A DNA stretch of 64,000 nt, from NCBI RefSeq assembly GCF_002742645.2, contig NZ_CP033875.1:1213501-1277500 (forward strand), in the 5' to 3' direction. The notes under the pieces are model-generated. The model saw only the letters and a list, made by a program, of their open reading frames with translations, made no database searches and was not told the origin of the DNA. The translations under genes and the position numbers were made by a program. This DNA comes from Caulobacter sp. FWC26. GTDB taxonomy: Bacteria > Pseudomonadota > Alphaproteobacteria > Caulobacterales > Caulobacteraceae. Positions 36,141 to 44,952 of the stretch are shown here, one piece after another. The first letter of the stretch is position 1. Each line of letters opens with the position of its first letter.

Positions 36141-36347
36141 GTGGACGCCAACACCATCGCCAAGATCGAAAAGCACCTGAAGCGCACCTTCGGCAACCCG
36201 CACATTCAGGTGAAGGCGCGCCCGAAGCAGAAGGACTCGGCCGAGGTCGAAGTCGCCGGCGAGTTCATCGGCGTTGTCTTCCAGGATGAAGACGAGGACG
36301 GTTCGTTCATGTTCGAAATGGCGATCCTGGGCGAAGATCTGGACTAA
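36141..36347 (+). CDS. DUF3126 family protein
   Basis: 68 residues from GTG 36141, with GAGG about 9 nt upstream. The whole protein matches the small alphaproteobacterial DUF3126 family: AKIEKHLKRTFGNPHIQVKA, then EVEVAGEFIGVVFQDEDEDG, ending FEMAILGEDLD. It is acidic and probably cytoplasmic. Function unknown; conserved as a single-copy gene in the class. It stands alone between LysR and GNAT genes. Confidence 0.85.
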   Translation: MDANTIAKIEKHLKRTFGNPHIQVKARPKQKDSAEVEVAGEFIGVVFQDEDEDGSFMFEMAILGEDLD

Positions 36348-36438
36348 GCCGAACTTGCCCGCGCCCTGTCGGTGATCGACGGGGCGCGCGGCCGTGTCGG
36401 GCGTTGATCCCCGCCCTTCACACCGCTTGAATGGGGCC

Positions 36439-37122
36439 ATGACCTATCACGTGCTCGATCGCCCCGTCTGTTCGACCCTCTTGGGACGGCAAAGCCATCT
36501 AGCGATCCGGCGTGGCCGCGCCTTCAGGATGCATCCCGACTATGGCCTGTTCGCCGGGCTGGACGATGAAGGTCCCGAGGCGCTCGCGGATCTCGGTGCG
36601 TTGGTGCGCGAGCACGGGACGGTGGGCCTGATCGCGCCCGATGCGACGCCGCCGGTTCCCGGGGCGGAGGTAGTCTCCAACGCCGTCTGCCTGCAGATGG
36701 AGGCCGTCGAGGTCGCGCCCGCCTGGGATGTCGACTTCGAGATGCTGGACCTGGCCGACGCCGATGGGCCCGAGATGCTGGCCCTGGCCACCCTGACCAA
36801 GCCTGGGCCGTTCTTCTCGCGCACGCACCAGCTCGGCGCCTTCATTGGCGTTCGGCGGGCCGGAGAATTGATCGCCATGGCGGGCCAGCGCATGCGTCCG
36901 GACGGCTATACCGAGGCCAGCGGCGTCTGCGTTCATCCCGACCATCGCGGCAAGGGCTACGCCGCCCGCCTGCTCCGCGAGGTGACCGCCCGAATCCTGT
37001 CGCGCGGCGAAAAGGCCTTCCTGCACAGCTACACCGACAATGCGACGGCGATCCGGCTCTACGAGTCGCTGGGCTATCGCGGGCGGCGGGAGCTGACGTT
37101 TACAATTCTCACGGGCGCCTAG
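36439..37122 (+). CDS. GNAT-family N-acetyltransferase
   Basis: 227 residues from ATG 36439. The acetyl-CoA-binding motif A is in the C-terminal half: GVCVHPDHRGKGYAARLLRE (about 168-187). Motif B follows (AFLHSYTDNATAIRLYESLGY). The N-terminal half is a degenerate GNAT-like domain, as in FR47-type enzymes. It acetylates an unknown amine substrate. Its stop codon overlaps the stop of the convergent GST gene (CTAG, 37119-37122). Confidence 0.87.
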   Translation: MTYHVLDRPVCSTLLGRQSHLAIRRGRAFRMHPDYGLFAGLDDEGPEALADLGALVREHGTVGLIAPDATPPVPGAEVVSNAVCLQMEAVEVAPAWDVDFEMLDLADADGPEMLALATLTKPGPFFSRTHQLGAFIGVRRAGELIAMAGQRMRPDGYTEASGVCVHPDHRGKGYAARLLREVTARILSRGEKAFLHSYTDNATAIRLYESLGYRGRRELTFTILTGA

Positions 37123-37766
37123 TAGGCCAGCCGGCCCTTCATCTCGTCGAAGGGGAGCATTACGGCCTGTCGATAGGCGGGGCGGTCCTGCAGGCGCGCG
37201 TACCACGCCTCGAGGTTAGGCGTTCTCGGCCGGTCGATCTCAAGGCTGTAGTAGCGATAGAGGTGCGTTCCGCAGGGAATATCGGCCAAGCTGAGGTTGT
37301 CGCCGCCGAGGAAGGGTCGCTCGGCTAGCAGCTTGTCGAGTAGCCCGAAATGCTCGGCGCAGGCGGCGAGGGCGGTTTGAATCGCCTCGTTGTCGCGCTG
37401 AGCCTCGGGCGTTCTATACCACCCCCAGAATACGCCCGTCAGGAAATCGCGCTGTAGGGTGGTTTGGGCCCAGTCCATCCAACCGTCGGTTTTGGCGCGA
37501 TCGGCGGGCGATGCAGGCCACCATTCGGAGCCGCCGTATTGCGCGGCCAGATAGCGAAGAATGGCGTGGGATTCCCAGACGACAACGCCGCCGTCGTCAA
37601 TGACGGGAACGCGTCCATGGGGGTTCATGGCGAGGAAGCTGGGGTCGTGAAGCCCGCCATGATCGCCGCCGGTGGGGAAATGCTGGTGGGAAAGACCAAG
37701 CTCTCCCACCAGCCAGAGCACCTTCTGAACGTTGAAGGAGGAGCGGCGGCCCCAGACCTTCAACAT
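37119..37766 (-). CDS. Glutathione S-transferase family protein
   Basis: 215 residues from ATG 37766 (MLKVWGRRSSFNVQ). The thioredoxin-like N-terminal domain has the glutathione-contact region GRRSSFNVQKVLW, the cis-Pro NPHGRVPVIDDGG and the ESHAIL motif. The helical C-terminal domain has FLGGDNLSLADIPCG. It resembles bacterial theta/zeta-like GSTs that use Ser. It conjugates or exchanges glutathione on unknown substrates. The gene starts 6 nt after the OPT transporter stop, so the two are an operon. Its 3' end overlaps the convergent GNAT gene by 4 nt. Confidence 0.88.
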   Translation of the reverse strand: MLKVWGRRSSFNVQKVLWLVGELGLSHQHFPTGGDHGGLHDPSFLAMNPHGRVPVIDDGGVVVWESHAILRYLAAQYGGSEWWPASPADRAKTDGWMDWAQTTLQRDFLTGVFWGWYRTPEAQRDNEAIQTALAACAEHFGLLDKLLAERPFLGGDNLSLADIPCGTHLYRYYSLEIDRPRTPNLEAWYARLQDRPAYRQAVMLPFDEMKGRLAY

Positions 37767-37771
37767 GATCG

Positions 37772-39766
37772 CTAAGCCCCCATCGCCTTGGCGCCGGCCT
37801 TGCGGGCCCAACGGTAAAGGCCGACGACCACGATCGCGGCGGCGGTCAGGGACAGGACCATTCCGACGTGCTCGGACGGCGCGAAGGGCAGGGCCAGCGG
37901 CTCGCCCTTGCCCGTGGAGACGATCAGCAGGGCCAAAGACACGTTGAACAGGCTCTCGCCGACGATGAAGCCCGAGGCGATCAGCACGCCCAGGCGCTTT
38001 GCGGCCTCGGCGGAGCGGTCCTTGGCGACGATCTTCTCAAACAGCCAGCCGGCGAGCGCGCCGACCACGACCGGGGCCGTGACCGAGCTCGGCAGGTAGA
38101 TCGCCAGGCCCACGCCCAGCGGCGGCAGGCTCAGTCGCTCGTTGCTGGTCCTGCGCAGGATCGCATCGACCGCGACGAGCCCCAGGCCGATCAGAGCGCC
38201 GTAGCCCAGAAGTCCCCAGTCGAGGTTTCCGCCCAACACTCCCTTGGCCAGGGTCGAGATCAGTGTCGCCTGAGGCGCCGCCAGCGGCTCGTCGGCGATG
38301 GCTTGCAGGTTCGGCGCGCCGGCGAAGCCGTTCGAGCGGTTCAGGAGCTCCAGCACGAACGGAATGACCACCGAGCCCGACAGCACGCCGATGATCAGGC
38401 CGACCTGCTGCTTCCACGGCGTGGCGTCGACCAGTTGGCCGGTCTTCAGGTCCTGCAGGTTGTCATTGGCGACCACGGCGACGGCCAGGACGCAGGTGGT
38501 GACATAAAGGGCGAAGGCGATCAGGGCCTTGGTCACGTCGGGGCCGATGACGCCGCGACCGACCATGCCGACCATCAGCGAGGCGCCCAGAACGCTCAGG
38601 ATGGCGATGCCCGAGACCGGGCTGTTGGACGATCCGATCAGGCCGGCCATGTAGCCACAGACCGCGGCGGCCAGGAGGCCCGCGAAGACCAGATAGCCGA
38701 TGCCGATGGCGACCAGCGGCGTCGTCAGTTGAACGATCGGACCGCCCGCCAGGAAGTGGGCGAGGAACCAGCCGGCCGGCGCCAGCAGGAGCACCGAAAC
38801 TAGGCCGACGATGCCGATCGGGATATCCTGCTCGACGCGGGGCAGGTCGCCGCCGCCGGTCTTGCGCGCCTGGGCGGCGGCGAATGCCGATTTCAGGCCG
38901 GCCGTGATCGGCCCGACCAGTTTGGCGAGCGTCCAGATCGCGGCCGCGCCGATGACGCCCGCGCCCAGGAAACGGACCTGGGTCTTCCAGACAGTCAGGG
39001 CGTGGGTGGCCGCGTCGGCGTCGGGCATCGGGGTCGCGACGGTGAGGATCGGCGTCAGGATGGCCCAGGCGATGAACAGGCCCGCGAACATGGCGATGCC
39101 GACCGTGATGCCCATCAGGTGTCCCGCGCCCATCAGGGCCAGCGAGCTGGAGGCGCCGATACCGGTTGCGCCCGACGCGGCGCCCAGTTTGAACTTGAAA
39201 TAGCCGGCCACCTCTGCCGCGAACAGTTTTGCCGCGCCCAACGCGCCGAACAGCGCCGAGGCGATTGCCCCCATGCTGACGGCGGCCAGGCCCGCCTTGC
39301 CCTCGGCCGCACCCTCGCGCGAGCCGGTGCCGACCTTCAGCACCTCGGCGGCGGCGACGCCTTCGGGGTAGGGGAGGTTGGAGTTGGTCACCAGAGCCCG
39401 CCGTAGGGGGATGGTGTACATCACGCCCAGGATGCCGCCGACGGCGCAGGCGCCGAAGGTCGGCAGGAACGGCACATTGGCCCACCAGCCGATCATCAAC
39501 AGGCCGGGCAGAACGAAGATCACCGACGACAGCGTGCCCGCCGCCGAGGCGATCGTCTGGACGATATTATTTTCCTGGATGGTCGAGGTCTTGAACGCCC
39601 GCAGCAGCGCCATTGAGATGACGGCGGCCGGGATCGAGGTGGCGAAGGTCAGGCCGACCTTCAGGCCCAGATAGACCTGGGCGGCGGTGAAGACCAGCGT
39701 GATCAGAATGCCGAGGAGGACCCCGCGAAGGGTGAGTTCCGTGCGCGGCGCGGTCGTATCGGCCAT
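37772..39766 (-). CDS. OPT-family oligopeptide transporter
   Basis: 664 residues from ATG 39766 (MADTTAPRTELTLRG, GGA 7 nt upstream); upstream TTG and ATG codons are weaker. There are about 14-16 hydrophobic segments. Family landmarks are ELTLRGVLLGILITLVFTAAQVYLGLKVG near the start, the NNIVQTIASAAG segment, YPEGVAAAEVLKVG, and VSGIAILSVLGASL. OPT proteins move oligopeptides, glutathione or metal chelates by proton coupling. The downstream co-transcribed GST gene makes a glutathione-related substrate an attractive but unproven idea. Confidence 0.9.
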   Translation of the reverse strand: MADTTAPRTELTLRGVLLGILITLVFTAAQVYLGLKVGLTFATSIPAAVISMALLRAFKTSTIQENNIVQTIASAAGTLSSVIFVLPGLLMIGWWANVPFLPTFGACAVGGILGVMYTIPLRRALVTNSNLPYPEGVAAAEVLKVGTGSREGAAEGKAGLAAVSMGAIASALFGALGAAKLFAAEVAGYFKFKLGAASGATGIGASSSLALMGAGHLMGITVGIAMFAGLFIAWAILTPILTVATPMPDADAATHALTVWKTQVRFLGAGVIGAAAIWTLAKLVGPITAGLKSAFAAAQARKTGGGDLPRVEQDIPIGIVGLVSVLLLAPAGWFLAHFLAGGPIVQLTTPLVAIGIGYLVFAGLLAAAVCGYMAGLIGSSNSPVSGIAILSVLGASLMVGMVGRGVIGPDVTKALIAFALYVTTCVLAVAVVANDNLQDLKTGQLVDATPWKQQVGLIIGVLSGSVVIPFVLELLNRSNGFAGAPNLQAIADEPLAAPQATLISTLAKGVLGGNLDWGLLGYGALIGLGLVAVDAILRRTSNERLSLPPLGVGLAIYLPSSVTAPVVVGALAGWLFEKIVAKDRSAEAAKRLGVLIASGFIVGESLFNVSLALLIVSTGKGEPLALPFAPSEHVGMVLSLTAAAIVVVGLYRWARKAGAKAMGA

Positions 39767-39881
39767 GAACATGTCCAACAAAAGATTAAGGCGGCCGGAC
39801 CTTGCACGCCCGACCGCCTCAAACTCAAGTCTCGATTTTTGCGATCATCACGCGTGCGGTGACGATCATCGCTGCAAAACT

Positions 39882-40250
39882 CTAGCCGCGTGTGCGCCCG
39901 GCGCAGGTCATTTTCACCGAGTTCGCCAGCTGCTCGTCCTGCTCGATCACGGCCAGCTTGTAGGCGTTGACGCACTGGTTGGCGTTGATCAAGCCGGCGG
40001 CCTGCTGAGCGCGTCGCCATTGGTCAGGCGTGGTCTGGGCCTTCACCTGAGCGCGGATCGTTTGAACGTGGCGCCAAGCGTCGACCTCCAAGCTCCGAAA
40101 CGGAGTCGGGCCAGGCGCAAGGTAGATCGGAGGATTGGGGGTGGCCTGGTTTGGCGCGGGCGACGGCGGCGGCTGCTGCTGCGCCGAAGCGGCCGAAACC
40201 GCACAAAGACCGAGGGCGAGCCCGGCCACGATCATCTTGCCGTTAAACAT
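39882..40250 (-). CDS. Hypothetical exported protein
   Basis: 122 residues from ATG 40250, with GGAGG 8 nt upstream. The signal peptide is MIVAGLALGLCAVSAASAQ. A Pro/Gln-rich spacer (QQPPPSPAPNQATPNPP) is followed by a helical domain with two cysteines (INANQCVNAYKLAVIE; VKMTCAGRTRG) that could form a disulfide in the periplasm. No family recognised. Monocistronic, with a terminator-like hairpin (40320-40352) upstream separating it from phoH. Confidence 0.65.
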   Translation of the reverse strand: MFNGKMIVAGLALGLCAVSAASAQQQPPPSPAPNQATPNPPIYLAPGPTPFRSLEVDAWRHVQTIRAQVKAQTTPDQWRRAQQAAGLINANQCVNAYKLAVIEQDEQLANSVKMTCAGRTRG

Positions 40251-40319
40251 ACCCCATCCTCCAATTAGTGTCCTGGAAGAGTTTCTCAACCTTTCGGCGA
40301 TGTAAAGCCCAAACACGCG

Positions 40320-40352
40320 AAGGCCGCCTCAACCCCAAGATCAGGCGGCCTT
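40320..40352 (-). terminator. Hairpin terminator after phoH
   Basis: The perfect 10-bp stem AAGGCCGCCT / AGGCGGCCTT with a 13-nt loop lies between the phoH stop and the next leftward gene. On the minus strand the T tract is poor (CGCGTGTTTGG), so it may be factor-assisted. On the plus strand it is followed by TTCGTTTCTC. Confidence 0.5.
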
Positions 40353-40371
40353 CGTTTCTCGTCGTTCAGGC

Positions 40372-41151
40372 CTAGAGCACCCCGAGCATCTCGGCCACCA
40401 GCGGGTGGCGGACGATGTCGCGATCGGCGAGGCGGACAACGGCGATGTTGGAGACCGCGTCGAACTTGGCGGCCACCTCGGCCAGGCCCGAGATGCCGGG
40501 CAGCAGGTCGGACTGGTTCGGGTCGCCGGTGACCACCATGGTCGAGTGCCAGCCCAGGCGCGTCAGCAGCATCTTCAACTGCATGTAGGTGCAGTTCTGG
40601 GCCTCGTCGATCACCACGAAGGCGTTGTTCAGGGTGCGACCGCGCATGAAGCCGACCGGGGCGATCTCGATGGCGCCCTCGGCCATCAAGGCCCGCATGC
40701 GCTTGACCGACAGGCGATCGGTCAGGGCATCGTAGAGCGGGCGCAGATAGGGCGCCAGCTTGTCTTCCATGTCGCCCGGCAGATAGCCGATCGACTCGCC
40801 GGCCTCGACCGCGGGGCGCGAGAGCACGATGCGGCTGACGCGGCCGGCTTCCAGCGCCTCTACGGCCTTGGAGATGGCGATGTAGGTCTTGCCGGTGCCC
40901 GCTGGGCCCAGGGCCATGACGAGGTTCTTCTCGTCGATAGCTTCCATTAGCTGCGCCTGGCCGGGCGATTTGGGTTTTATGGTTTTTAGGTAGCTCTGGT
41001 CCCGGCTATCCCCTCTCGCGCCCCCCTCAGCAGGCAGAGGTGACCAGCCGCCGCGGTGATCGACCGGCAGGCGGCGCACCTTGGCGTCGTCATATTGGCC
41101 GGTCTCCTGCGCGCCTTCGCGCACCATCCGCTTCAGGGCTCGCTTGGTCAT
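40372..41151 (-). CDS. PhoH-family ATPase
   Basis: 259 residues. ATG 41151 is chosen because GGAGG stands 6 nt before it; ATG 41163 lacks a site. The protein is a P-loop ATPase of the PhoH group: Walker A GPAGTGKTYIA, Walker B NAFVVIDEAQNCT, sensor VVTGDPNQSD. A basic N-terminal extension (TKRALKRMVREGAQETGQ) replaces the KH or PIN domains of other members. PhoH proteins are RNA-associated ATPases/helicases linked to RNA turnover or ribosome work. The usual miaB and ybeY neighbours are absent, so this is a second-type PhoH. An intrinsic terminator lies just upstream of its start (41173-41204), suggesting attenuation. Confidence 0.88.
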   Translation of the reverse strand: MTKRALKRMVREGAQETGQYDDAKVRRLPVDHRGGWSPLPAEGGARGDSRDQSYLKTIKPKSPGQAQLMEAIDEKNLVMALGPAGTGKTYIAISKAVEALEAGRVSRIVLSRPAVEAGESIGYLPGDMEDKLAPYLRPLYDALTDRLSVKRMRALMAEGAIEIAPVGFMRGRTLNNAFVVIDEAQNCTYMQLKMLLTRLGWHSTMVVTGDPNQSDLLPGISGLAEVAAKFDAVSNIAVVRLADRDIVRHPLVAEMLGVL

Positions 41152-41488
41152 CAAAGCCTCCATTCAGACATGAAAAAAGGACGAGGCCTTAAGGCGTCGT
41201 CCTTGGCGGTGAGCTGGGTGATCACGAAGTCGCGTGCGCGGCGGGGCGGCTCGGGAGCGCTTCCGCTGTGGGAAGTCCCTGGAGACGGTGCTGTACGCCG
41301 AAACGCCAAGAGCCACACCTCGTCTTCGTCAGCGGGCGGATACGAGGCGCTTGTCCTCGGACCCGTTACGAAAGGAAAATGATTCCCACTGGAGGAATGT
41401 TCCCTCTCGAATCGCCCGACTACAATGGCGCATCATGGTTTCCGGGTCGTTAACCTGAAAATCGCGCGCAAGAAAACGAGGCATACGG
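41152..41488. other. Intergenic region between phoH and gamma-carbonic anhydrase; possible structured RNA on minus strand
   Basis: A 337-nt divergent gap. On the minus strand it ends in a strong intrinsic terminator (41173-41204), and before that it can form nested hairpins, for example GGGA-CTTCC-N6-GGAAG-N3-TCCC (about 41249-41282) and CGAGG-N7-CCTCG (about 41344-41360). This would fit a small RNA or a phoH leader. ORFs crossing it on either strand lack ribosome sites. Confidence 0.45.
41173..41204 (-). terminator. Intrinsic terminator in the phoH leader
   Basis: On the minus strand AAGGACGA-C-GCCTT pairs with AAGGC-C-TCGTCCTT (41204 to 41177), a 13-bp stem interrupted by one mismatch, followed by a run of Ts. 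It ends about 22 nt before the phoH start codon. There is no T tract on the plus strand, so it acts only on leftward transcripts. Confidence 0.82.
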
Positions 41489-42022
41489 ATGACTGTCTAT
41501 TCCCTAGGCGCCACGGCGCCGACGCTTCCCGCGGTAGGCGAATACTGGATCGCCCCGACCGCTAGCGTGATGGGGAACGTGATTCTTAAGAAGAACGCCA
41601 GTATTTGGTGGGGCGCGATCGCGCGGGGAGACAACGATCCCATTACGATCGGCGAGAACAGCAACGTCCAGGACGGCTCGGTTCTCCACACTGATCTTGG
41701 AGCTCCGCTGACCATCGGCGCGAACGTGACCATCGGTCACATGGTTATGCTGCACGGCTGCACGATCGGTGACGGATCGCTGATCGGGATTGGCTCGATC
41801 GTCCTCAACGGGGCCAAGATCGGGAAGAACTGTCTGATCGGCGCGGGCGCCCTTATCACCGAGGGCAAGGAAATCCCGGACAATTCCATGGTGATGGGCG
41901 CGCCCGGCAAGGTGGTCCGCGAGATCGGTGAACAGCACGCCACGATCCTGCAGGCCTCGGCCCTGCATTATGTCGAGAACTGGAAACGCTACGCGCGCGA
42001 TCTGACGGTGATCGCCGAATAG
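41489..42022 (+). CDS. Gamma-carbonic-anhydrase-family protein
   Basis: 177 residues from ATG 41489. Left-handed beta-helix hexapeptide repeats run through the protein ([51 protein letters not shown]). The three zinc histidines of the gamma class are present: VLHTD, TIGHMV and MLHGC. The C-terminal helix ([23 protein letters not shown]) is typical. Members range from true carbonic anhydrases to CaiE/YrdA-like proteins of unclear activity, so catalysis is not certain. A long GC hairpin follows the stop (42028-42068). Confidence 0.88.
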   Translation: MTVYSLGATAPTLPAVGEYWIAPTASVMGNVILKKNASIWWGAIARGDNDPITIGENSNVQDGSVLHTDLGAPLTIGANVTIGHMVMLHGCTIGDGSLIGIGSIVLNGAKIGKNCLIGAGALITEGKEIPDNSMVMGAPGKVVREIGEQHATILQASALHYVENWKRYARDLTVIAE

Positions 42023-42329
42023 ACGTTGGGAGCGCCGCCCGCAGTTGGGGGGGCTGGGCGGCGCTCCCGCTCCTCGCGCTGGACACGTGCGCGCGAGAAG
42101 AGCGCGTCATGGACTGATCGGGTGTCGCCGCGATCTAACCATGCTCAGGTGAATTACGCGTATTGGCCACGCTTTCGTGCATAGGTGGTATATATAGGAT
42201 TTCAGGTTGTGGGGAAATCGAAACTCGCCCTGTTGGCGCTGTGTGATCCTCAAGCGCCTTGCGCGCGGCTCAAAGCCAGACCAATCTCTGCCTTAACAAT
42301 GATAACCTTCGAGGGAGGGCGTCCGGGCC
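42023..42329. other. Intergenic region upstream of GMC oxidoreductase
   Basis: This 307-nt stretch has a terminator-like hairpin at its left end (42028-42068) and an A+T-rich part near 42180-42205 (GGTGGTATATATAGG) that could hold the promoter of the GMC gene. No gene seen. Confidence 0.4.
42028..42068 (+). terminator. Long GC hairpin after gamma-carbonic anhydrase
   Basis: The perfect 13-bp arms GGGAGCGCCGCCC (42028-42040) and GGGCGGCGCTCCC (42056-42068) have a 15-nt G-rich loop. No T tract follows, so termination may need Rho, or the hairpin may protect the 3' end. Confidence 0.55.
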
Positions 42330-43997
42330 ATGGCCAGCGAGCGCTTTGATTACATCGTCATCGGCGGCGGTTCGGCCGGCTGCGTCCTGGCCGCGCGCCT
42401 GACCGAGGATCCGAACGTCAAGGTCCTGCTGCTTGAGGCCGGCGGCAAGAATAAGTCCATCCTGGTGAAGATGCCGGCCGGTGTCGGCCAGCTGATCAAG
42501 GACAAGGGCGAGCAGAACTGGGGCTTTTGGACCGAAGCCGAGCCGCATCTCGACAACCGCAAGCTTTGGTGGCCGCGCGGCAAGGGCCTGGGCGGAAGCT
42601 CGGCCATCAACGGCATGATCTATATTCGCGGTCACGCCCGCGACTATGACCAGTGGCGGCAGATGGGTCTGACCGGCTGGTCGTATTCGGAGGTCCTGCC
42701 CTATTTCAAGCGCTCGGAAACCCATCACGCGGGCGGCGACGCCTATCACGGCGACAAGGGTCCGCTGCATGTGTCGAAGGGCGAGTCCGACAGTCCTTTC
42801 TACAGCACGCTGATCGAGGCTGGCCGTCAGGCGGGCCACAAGACCACCAAGGACTTCAACGGCTATCAGCAGGAGGGCTTTGGCCCTTACGACCTGACCA
42901 TCCGCGACGGCCAGCGCTGGAGCGCGGCCATGGCTTATCTGAGCCAAGCTTTGTCGCGTCCGAACCTCACCTGCGTGACCGAAGCTCGCACCACGCGGAT
43001 CATCCTGGAAAAGCGCCGCGCCGTGGGCGTGGAGTACGTGGTCGGCAAGTCACGTGAGAAGAAGATCGCCCATGCCGACGCCGAGGTGCTGCTGAGCGCG
43101 GGCGCGGTGCAATCGCCGCAGATCCTGCAGCTGTCGGGTATCGGCGCGCCGGACGACCTGACGCCCCATGGCATCGCCGTGGCGCATGAGTCCAAGGGTG
43201 TCGGCGCGAACCTCCAGGACCATCTGGATGTCTGCGTTTCCTGGACCGCCAAGAACCTGAAGACCGCCTACTCGGCCAACAAGGGGCTGAACAAGCTAGG
43301 CGTCGGCATGAACTACATGTTCTTCGGCAAAGGACTGGGCCGGCAGCAGTTTTTGGAGAGCGGCGCGTTCCTGAAGTCGCGCCCGGATCTCGATCGCCCA
43401 GACCTGCAGATTCACGGCGTGCTGGCGATCATGCAGGACCACGGCAAGGTTGTCGTCGAGAAGGACGGCTTTACGCTGCACGTCTGCCAGTTGCGTCCGG
43501 AAAGCCGGGGCAAGGTGGGTTTGCGCTCGGCCGATCCGTTCGACGATCCGACGATCCTGGCCAATTATCTGTCGACGGACGAGGACAGGCGCGCGATCCG
43601 CGAGGGCGTGCGCATCGCCCGCGAGACCGTGGCACAGGCAGCCTTCGATCCCTATCGCGACGCCGAGTATGCGCCGGGCGCGGACGTGAAGTCGGACGCC
43701 GAGCTGGACGCCTGGATCCGGGCCAAGGCCGAGACGATCTACCACCCCGTCGGCACCTGCCGCATGGGCGTGGCGGGTGATCCGCTGGCGGTGGTCGACG
43801 ATCAGCTCCGCGTTCAGGGTGTCCAGGGACTGCGGGTGATCGACGCTTCGGTCATGCCGACCCTGATTGGCGGCAATACCAACGCCCCGACCATCATGAT
43901 CGCCGAGCGCGCCGCCGACCTGATCCGAGGCAAGGCGCCGGCCGCGCCGCTCGACGTGCCGGTCTATGAGGACGGGCGCGCGGTGGCGGCGGAGTAG
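42330..43997 (+). CDS. GMC-family flavin oxidoreductase (choline/alcohol dehydrogenase-like)
   Basis: 555 residues. The FAD-binding motif is at the very N-terminus (YIVIGGGSAGCVLAARLTED). GMC signature 1 is RGKGLGGSSAINGMIYIRG, signature 2 is SAGAVQSPQILQLSGIG, and the C-terminal catalytic His and FAD contact are HPVGTCRMG and NTNAPTIMIAERAAD. The length (about 550) fits BetA and related alcohol dehydrogenases. No betaine genes adjoin it, so choline is not assured. The aldo/keto reductase gene follows by 10 nt, forming an operon that may act on the same alcohol/aldehyde. Confidence 0.9.
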   Translation: MASERFDYIVIGGGSAGCVLAARLTEDPNVKVLLLEAGGKNKSILVKMPAGVGQLIKDKGEQNWGFWTEAEPHLDNRKLWWPRGKGLGGSSAINGMIYIRGHARDYDQWRQMGLTGWSYSEVLPYFKRSETHHAGGDAYHGDKGPLHVSKGESDSPFYSTLIEAGRQAGHKTTKDFNGYQQEGFGPYDLTIRDGQRWSAAMAYLSQALSRPNLTCVTEARTTRIILEKRRAVGVEYVVGKSREKKIAHADAEVLLSAGAVQSPQILQLSGIGAPDDLTPHGIAVAHESKGVGANLQDHLDVCVSWTAKNLKTAYSANKGLNKLGVGMNYMFFGKGLGRQQFLESGAFLKSRPDLDRPDLQIHGVLAIMQDHGKVVVEKDGFTLHVCQLRPESRGKVGLRSADPFDDPTILANYLSTDEDRRAIREGVRIARETVAQAAFDPYRDAEYAPGADVKSDAELDAWIRAKAETIYHPVGTCRMGVAGDPLAVVDDQLRVQGVQGLRVIDASVMPTLIGGNTNAPTIMIAERAADLIRGKAPAAPLDVPVYEDGRAVAAE

Positions 43998-44007
43998 GAG
44001 AGGCCTC

Positions 44008-44952
44008 ATGCGACATCGCCCGCTGGGCCGTTCGGGCCTGTCGACCGCGCCGCTGATCTTTGGTGGCAACGTCTTTGGGTGGACCGCCGACGAGGCGATG
44101 TCGCATCGATTGCTTGACGCCTTCGTGGACGGCGGTTTCAACGCCATCGACACAGCGGATGTCTATTCGGCGTGGGTTACCGGCCACGCGGGCGGGGAAT
44201 CCGAGAGTGTGATCGGCCGTTGGCTCGGGGCGTCGGGCAAACGCGACCGGGTTCTCATCCTGACGAAGGTGGCGATGTGGCCCAAGCGGCCCGGCCTCTC
44301 TGCGGCGAACATCGAAGCGGCCGTAGAGGAGTCACTGCGCCGTCTTCAGACTGACTATATCGATCTCTACCAGTCTCATCAGGACGACGCCGAAACGCCT
44401 CAGGAGGAGACGCTGCGCGCGTTCGATCGCCTGGTGCGAGCGGGCAAGGTGCGCGCTGTCGGCGCCTCGAATTTCTCGCCGACGCGTCTGAAGACCAGTC
44501 TCGAAGTTTCTCAGACGACCGGCCTGGCCCGCTACGAGACCATCCAGCCGAAGTTCAATCTGGTGGATCGCGAGCAGGTCGAGGGCGGGCTTGCGGAACT
44601 GGCCCGCGCCGAGGGCGTGGGGATCATACCCTACTACGGGCTCGCCGCAGGGTTCTTGAGCGGAAAGTACCGCAGCGCGGCCGACCTGGAAGGCCGGGCC
44701 CGAGGTCGGACCATCCTGCGCGACTACTGGAATGACAGAGGCCGCGCGGTGCTGACGGTGCTCGACAAGGCCGCCGAGGCTGTCGGGGCGTCGCAGGCCC
44801 AGGTCGCGCTGGCCTGGATCATGGCCCATCCGGCGATCACGGCGCCGATCGCCAGCGCTACGTCGATCGGACAGCTGCAAGAGCTGATGGGCGCGGCAAG
44901 GTTGGATTTGCCGAGCGATGTCGCGTCGACGCTGGACATGGTGGGACGCTAA
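44008..44952 (+). CDS. Aldo/keto reductase
   Basis: 314 residues from ATG 44008, with TAGGAGAGG ahead overlapping the end of the GMC gene. The catalytic tetrad is visible: Asp and Tyr in NAIDTADVYSAW, Lys in ILTKVAM and His in LYQSHQDD. The NADPH-binding end has IASATSIGQLQELMGAARLDL. It resembles the large-substrate AKR groups (YhdN/Tas-like). It reduces an aldehyde or ketone of unknown identity and is likely co-transcribed with the GMC oxidoreductase. The stop codon overlaps that of the convergent PAS_5 gene. Confidence 0.9.
   Translation: MRHRPLGRSGLSTAPLIFGGNVFGWTADEAMSHRLLDAFVDGGFNAIDTADVYSAWVTGHAGGESESVIGRWLGASGKRDRVLILTKVAMWPKRPGLSAANIEAAVEESLRRLQTDYIDLYQSHQDDAETPQEETLRAFDRLVRAGKVRAVGASNFSPTRLKTSLEVSQTTGLARYETIQPKFNLVDREQVEGGLAELARAEGVGIIPYYGLAAGFLSGKYRSAADLEGRARGRTILRDYWNDRGRAVLTVLDKAAEAVGASQAQVALAWIMAHPAITAPIASATSIGQLQELMGAARLDLPSDVASTLDMVGR

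Noticed and set aside
41233..41460. Small proteins in the phoH / carbonic anhydrase gap, both strands
   Set aside because: The frames lack ribosome sites and start codons at sensible places; the minus-strand frame ending at the phoH start has a low-complexity, unconvincing sequence.
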